Source: a virus
Virus record (IMG/VR): IMGVR_UViG_3300009128_000048
Location: 1-40,850 of that record
Length of the DNA stretch: 40,850 nucleotides
Reading direction: 5' to 3' (one strand)
The notes beneath the pieces were generated by a model. The model made no database searches. It saw nothing but the letters and a program-made list of their open reading frames with translations, and had not been told where the DNA came from. The position numbers and the translations under genes are program-made. Positions within the stretch are counted from its first letter, which is position 1. Every line of letters starts with the position of its first letter. Of the stretch, positions 39,551 through 40,850 are shown piece by piece.

Positions 39551-39821
39551 TGTTGTCAGATGCCTTCAAAAATTTGGCGTGCTTTTTAGACAGATACTCT
39601 GCTCTTAAGTATGGTGTCATTTCAAAGTGAGCCTTTTTGTGGCACTTCCTGCATAGTGCCATTAGATTCTCAATGGAATCTTCACCACCCCTTGACTTAA
39701 ATCTTATGTGGTGGATATCACTGGCAATTTCTTTTTGGCAGTTCTCACACAAGGCTATGTCCTGCTCCCCATATCCAAAGTGTTTGGCATAAATTTTTCC
39801 GTGGCTAGCTTTAATATTCAT
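39537..39821 (-). CDS. HNH endonuclease
   Basis: The 94-residue protein has CENCQKEIASDIHHIRFKSR, then ENLMALCRKCHKKAHFE, the zinc-stabilised HNH (beta-beta-alpha metal) motif with the two Cys pairs and HH. The role may be packaging (as in many phages with terL) or homing. I prefer the start at 39821 because CTAATG plus 9 nt lies upstream; an in-frame ATG at 39833 is the alternative. It overlaps the recombination gene upstream and converges with the endolysin. Confidence 0.82.
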   Translation of the reverse strand: MNIKASHGKIYAKHFGYGEQDIALCENCQKEIASDIHHIRFKSRGGEDSIENLMALCRKCHKKAHFEMTPYLRAEYLSKKHAKFLKASDNINCF

Positions 39822-40227
39822 AAGGAACTTCATTAGGCTCAGGAATATAAATGGACAGCTTGATGCTTGCCCAAGTTCTTACTCTTGATAAATAATCTTC
39901 AAATTCTGATGTTGTTAAATCTGCTGTACTTGAGAATGTAACTGACTGAATTTTTTCACTCAGCTTTATCATCCTGCCAAGAAATTCATATTTTAAAACT
40001 TCATGCATTTCTGTGCTGGAATAGCCTGTTTCAGCAGAAAGTATGCTTATAACCACTCCCCAGTAATACCTATTTTGGTTATTACTGCGTTGCACATACT
40101 TTTTCCTCTTTTCTAGCGTGATTTGTACTTCTTGGGCATCAAGCCCAGCCACATGATTTAAAAACGCTTTAGAATCGTTTAAAACAAGTTTTTTATTTTC
40201 AACTTTTCCATCAAATTTTAATTTCAT
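39811..40227 (-). CDS. NinB-like recombination protein
   Basis: The 138-residue protein has the NinB/Orf pattern: KKYVQRSNNQNRYYWGVVIS, then ETGYSSTEMHEVLKYEFLGR and FEDYLSRVRTWASIKLSIYI. In lambda, NinB (Orf) binds single-stranded DNA and helps RecBCD/RecFOR-independent recombination with RecA. It fits with RecT, YqaJ and RusA elsewhere in the window. The C-terminal PEPNEVPYEY tail is typical. It overlaps the HNH gene by 11 nt. Confidence 0.78.
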   Translation of the reverse strand: MKLKFDGKVENKKLVLNDSKAFLNHVAGLDAQEVQITLEKRKKYVQRSNNQNRYYWGVVISILSAETGYSSTEMHEVLKYEFLGRMIKLSEKIQSVTFSSTADLTTSEFEDYLSRVRTWASIKLSIYIPEPNEVPYEY

Positions 40228-40230
40228 GAT

Positions 40231-40479
40231 TTATTTGGTCTTTTCGTGCTTTCCTGCACTCAAAGGATTAAGAATAAGTTCATAGATCCTTCTCATAACA
40301 CTTTCAATTCTCTCTGTAGTTATTATATCAGGCATTTCCAGATATCCCTTCACCACTTGTCTGATGTTATTTAATTCCATCTGCCTGTATATTTTTATCC
40401 TGGTTATCCACAGGCAGTCATCTATCTCTGCCCTATTCTGTAGCTCTAGTCCGTCAAGCAGGTAATCAGCTACAGCCAT
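40231..40479 (-). CDS. Hypothetical helical protein, 82 aa
   Basis: This is a helical protein (DYLLDGLELQNRAEIDDCLW, then YRQMELNNIRQVVKGYLEMP). It lies 3 nt upstream of the NinB-like gene. I do not recognise a family. It may be a small regulator or a recombination accessory. The weak leader ACAACC precedes its ATG. Confidence 0.55.
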   Translation of the reverse strand: MAVADYLLDGLELQNRAEIDDCLWITRIKIYRQMELNNIRQVVKGYLEMPDIITTERIESVMRRIYELILNPLSAGKHEKTK

Positions 40480-40488
40480 TGGTTGTAA

Positions 40489-40584
40489 TCATTCTCTCAT
40501 AATTGCATTTCTTAATTGTTGTCTGATTTCTTTAGAGTCTCCGTCATAGGCGTTGAGTAGTTGGGTGAAGTAGTTAATGCTCAT
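40489..40584 (-). CDS. Tiny hypothetical protein, 31 aa
   Basis: The frame reads MSINYFTQLLNAYDGDSKEI and ends RNAIMRE. It is coupled to the upstream small protein by an ATGA overlap and ends 9 nt before the 82-aa gene. Too short for family assignment. A real product is plausible but not sure. Confidence 0.4.
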   Translation of the reverse strand: MSINYFTQLLNAYDGDSKEIRQQLRNAIMRE

Positions 40585-40727
40585 TCTTTCATATCGTTTA
40601 TAAATTCTTTTGGTATTTCCTCATATTTATGGTTGCCATAATTTACGCCATATACACAACACAATCCCCCCTCATCACCTTTTCTGACTTCCTTTTCTGT
40701 TAATCCACATCTGATACAGGCTTTCAT
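40581..40727 (-). CDS. Small Cys-rich protein, 48 aa
   Basis: The frame reads MKACIRCGLTEKEVRKGDEG then LCCVYGVNYGNHKYEEIPKE. CxxC and CC with a later His suggest zinc binding, as in the other tiny Cys-rich proteins of this phage. TTAACC plus 9 nt precedes the ATG. An ATGA overlap joins it to the 31-aa gene. Function unknown. Confidence 0.55.
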   Translation of the reverse strand: MKACIRCGLTEKEVRKGDEGGLCCVYGVNYGNHKYEEIPKEFINDMKE

Positions 40728-40738
40728 CTTCTTATTGG

Positions 40739-40850
40739 TTAATTTATATTATTCTTAATCAGTTTAATAAGTTTTTTATATTCTTTAATTTCATTCTCAC
40801 ACCAATCTATAATAGCTTGTGGGTCATTTTTTAATGCTTCGAATATATTA
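40739..40850 (-). CDS. Small phage protein, N-terminus off the right edge
   Basis: The frame is open from the right edge and ends in TAA at 40739-40741. The visible residues are NIFEALKNDPQAIIDWCENE then IKEYKKLIKLIKNNIN, an all-helical C-terminus of a type common in small phage early proteins. The start is outside the window. The TAA is part of the TTAACC pre-start motif of the next gene. Confidence 0.5.
   Translation of the reverse strand, partial: NIFEALKNDPQAIIDWCENEIKEYKKLIKLIKNNIN

Noticed and set aside
1-40850. Circular closure of the window
   Set aside because: Joining base 40850 to base 1 puts an immediate stop in the left-edge gene and gives no start for the right-edge gene, so bases are missing between the ends.
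1-40850. UGA recoding as in some candidate-phylum hosts
   Set aside because: UGA ends several genes in tight ATGA overlaps (for example 12309-12311, 12647-12649 and 40581-40583), so it works as a stop.
1-40850. Prophage or transposable phage (Mu-like)
   Set aside because: No transposase, integrase, repressor or attachment-like repeat is seen; only head genes resemble Mu.
1-40850. tRNA, rRNA or CRISPR array
   Set aside because: I found no cloverleaf with TTCGA-type arm or regularly spaced repeat by eye; a tRNAscan run would settle tRNAs.

Overview
The window reads as most of a tailed double-stranded DNA bacteriophage genome, AT-rich, with no host genes, integrase, repressor or attachment site. 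Genes run in two blocks that diverge from a control region at about 10.72-11.02 kb. The right edge (39.54-40.85 kb) returns to the leftward strand. Both edges cut through genes, and joining them end to end restores neither gene, so I treat the window as incomplete. The head genes resemble the Mu-type set (gp29-like portal, gpI-like protease, gpG-like and gp36/gp37-like completion proteins). There is no sheath gene, and there is a G/GT-type frameshift plus a tape measure. A siphovirus with a Mu-like head fits best. The host is not identified. No gene start that I checked has a Shine-Dalgarno sequence, which fits Bacteroidota or Patescibacteria-like hosts. The TATAAT-type -10 boxes argue against Bacteroidota, whose promoters differ. 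UGA is used as an ordinary stop.

Leftward block A (10.72 to 4.49 kb): a tight, overlapping operon of a small Cys-rich protein, a Rossmann/FAD-type oxidoreductase-like protein, a fused NTP-pyrophosphohydrolase/HAD 5'-nucleotidase, a DUF1599-like protein, a viral DNA polymerase III alpha subunit with PHP domain, and a flavin-dependent thymidylate synthase (ThyX). It ends at an intrinsic terminator whose stem overlaps the promoter of block B. Leftward block B (4.35 kb to the left edge) carries small proteins, RecT and YqaJ recombination proteins, a lysozyme-like membrane protein overprinted on another small membrane protein, and more small proteins. The right-edge leftward genes (NinB-like, HNH and small proteins) belong to the same early/middle class.

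Rightward block (11.02-39.55 kb): a structured leader RNA, a DUF1376-type replication protein, RusA, several tiny zinc-ribbon proteins, terminase subunits, portal, protease/scaffold, a decoration-like protein and the major capsid protein. Then come about 8 kb of unusual genes (21.2-29.4 kb), six of which in a row encode proteins with Sec-type signal peptides and fibre-like or LamG (concanavalin-like) domains. A two-gene holin/spanin-like pair follows. Next are connector and tail completion proteins, the major tail protein, tail chaperones with a -1 frameshift, tape measure, hub, fibre and collar proteins, and an Amidase_3 endolysin.

The most unusual elements are: (1) the exported-protein cassette inside the virion structural module; (2) a recurrent TAAC-type motif about 8-12 nt before start codons on both strands, in place of Shine-Dalgarno sequences; (3) a shared phage promoter consensus; (4) three candidate regulatory RNA structures with competing or pseudoknotted stems; and (5) a nucleotide-pool gene set that could point to altered DNA bases. 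All functional calls come from reading the sequence and from memory of the families. No database search was run.
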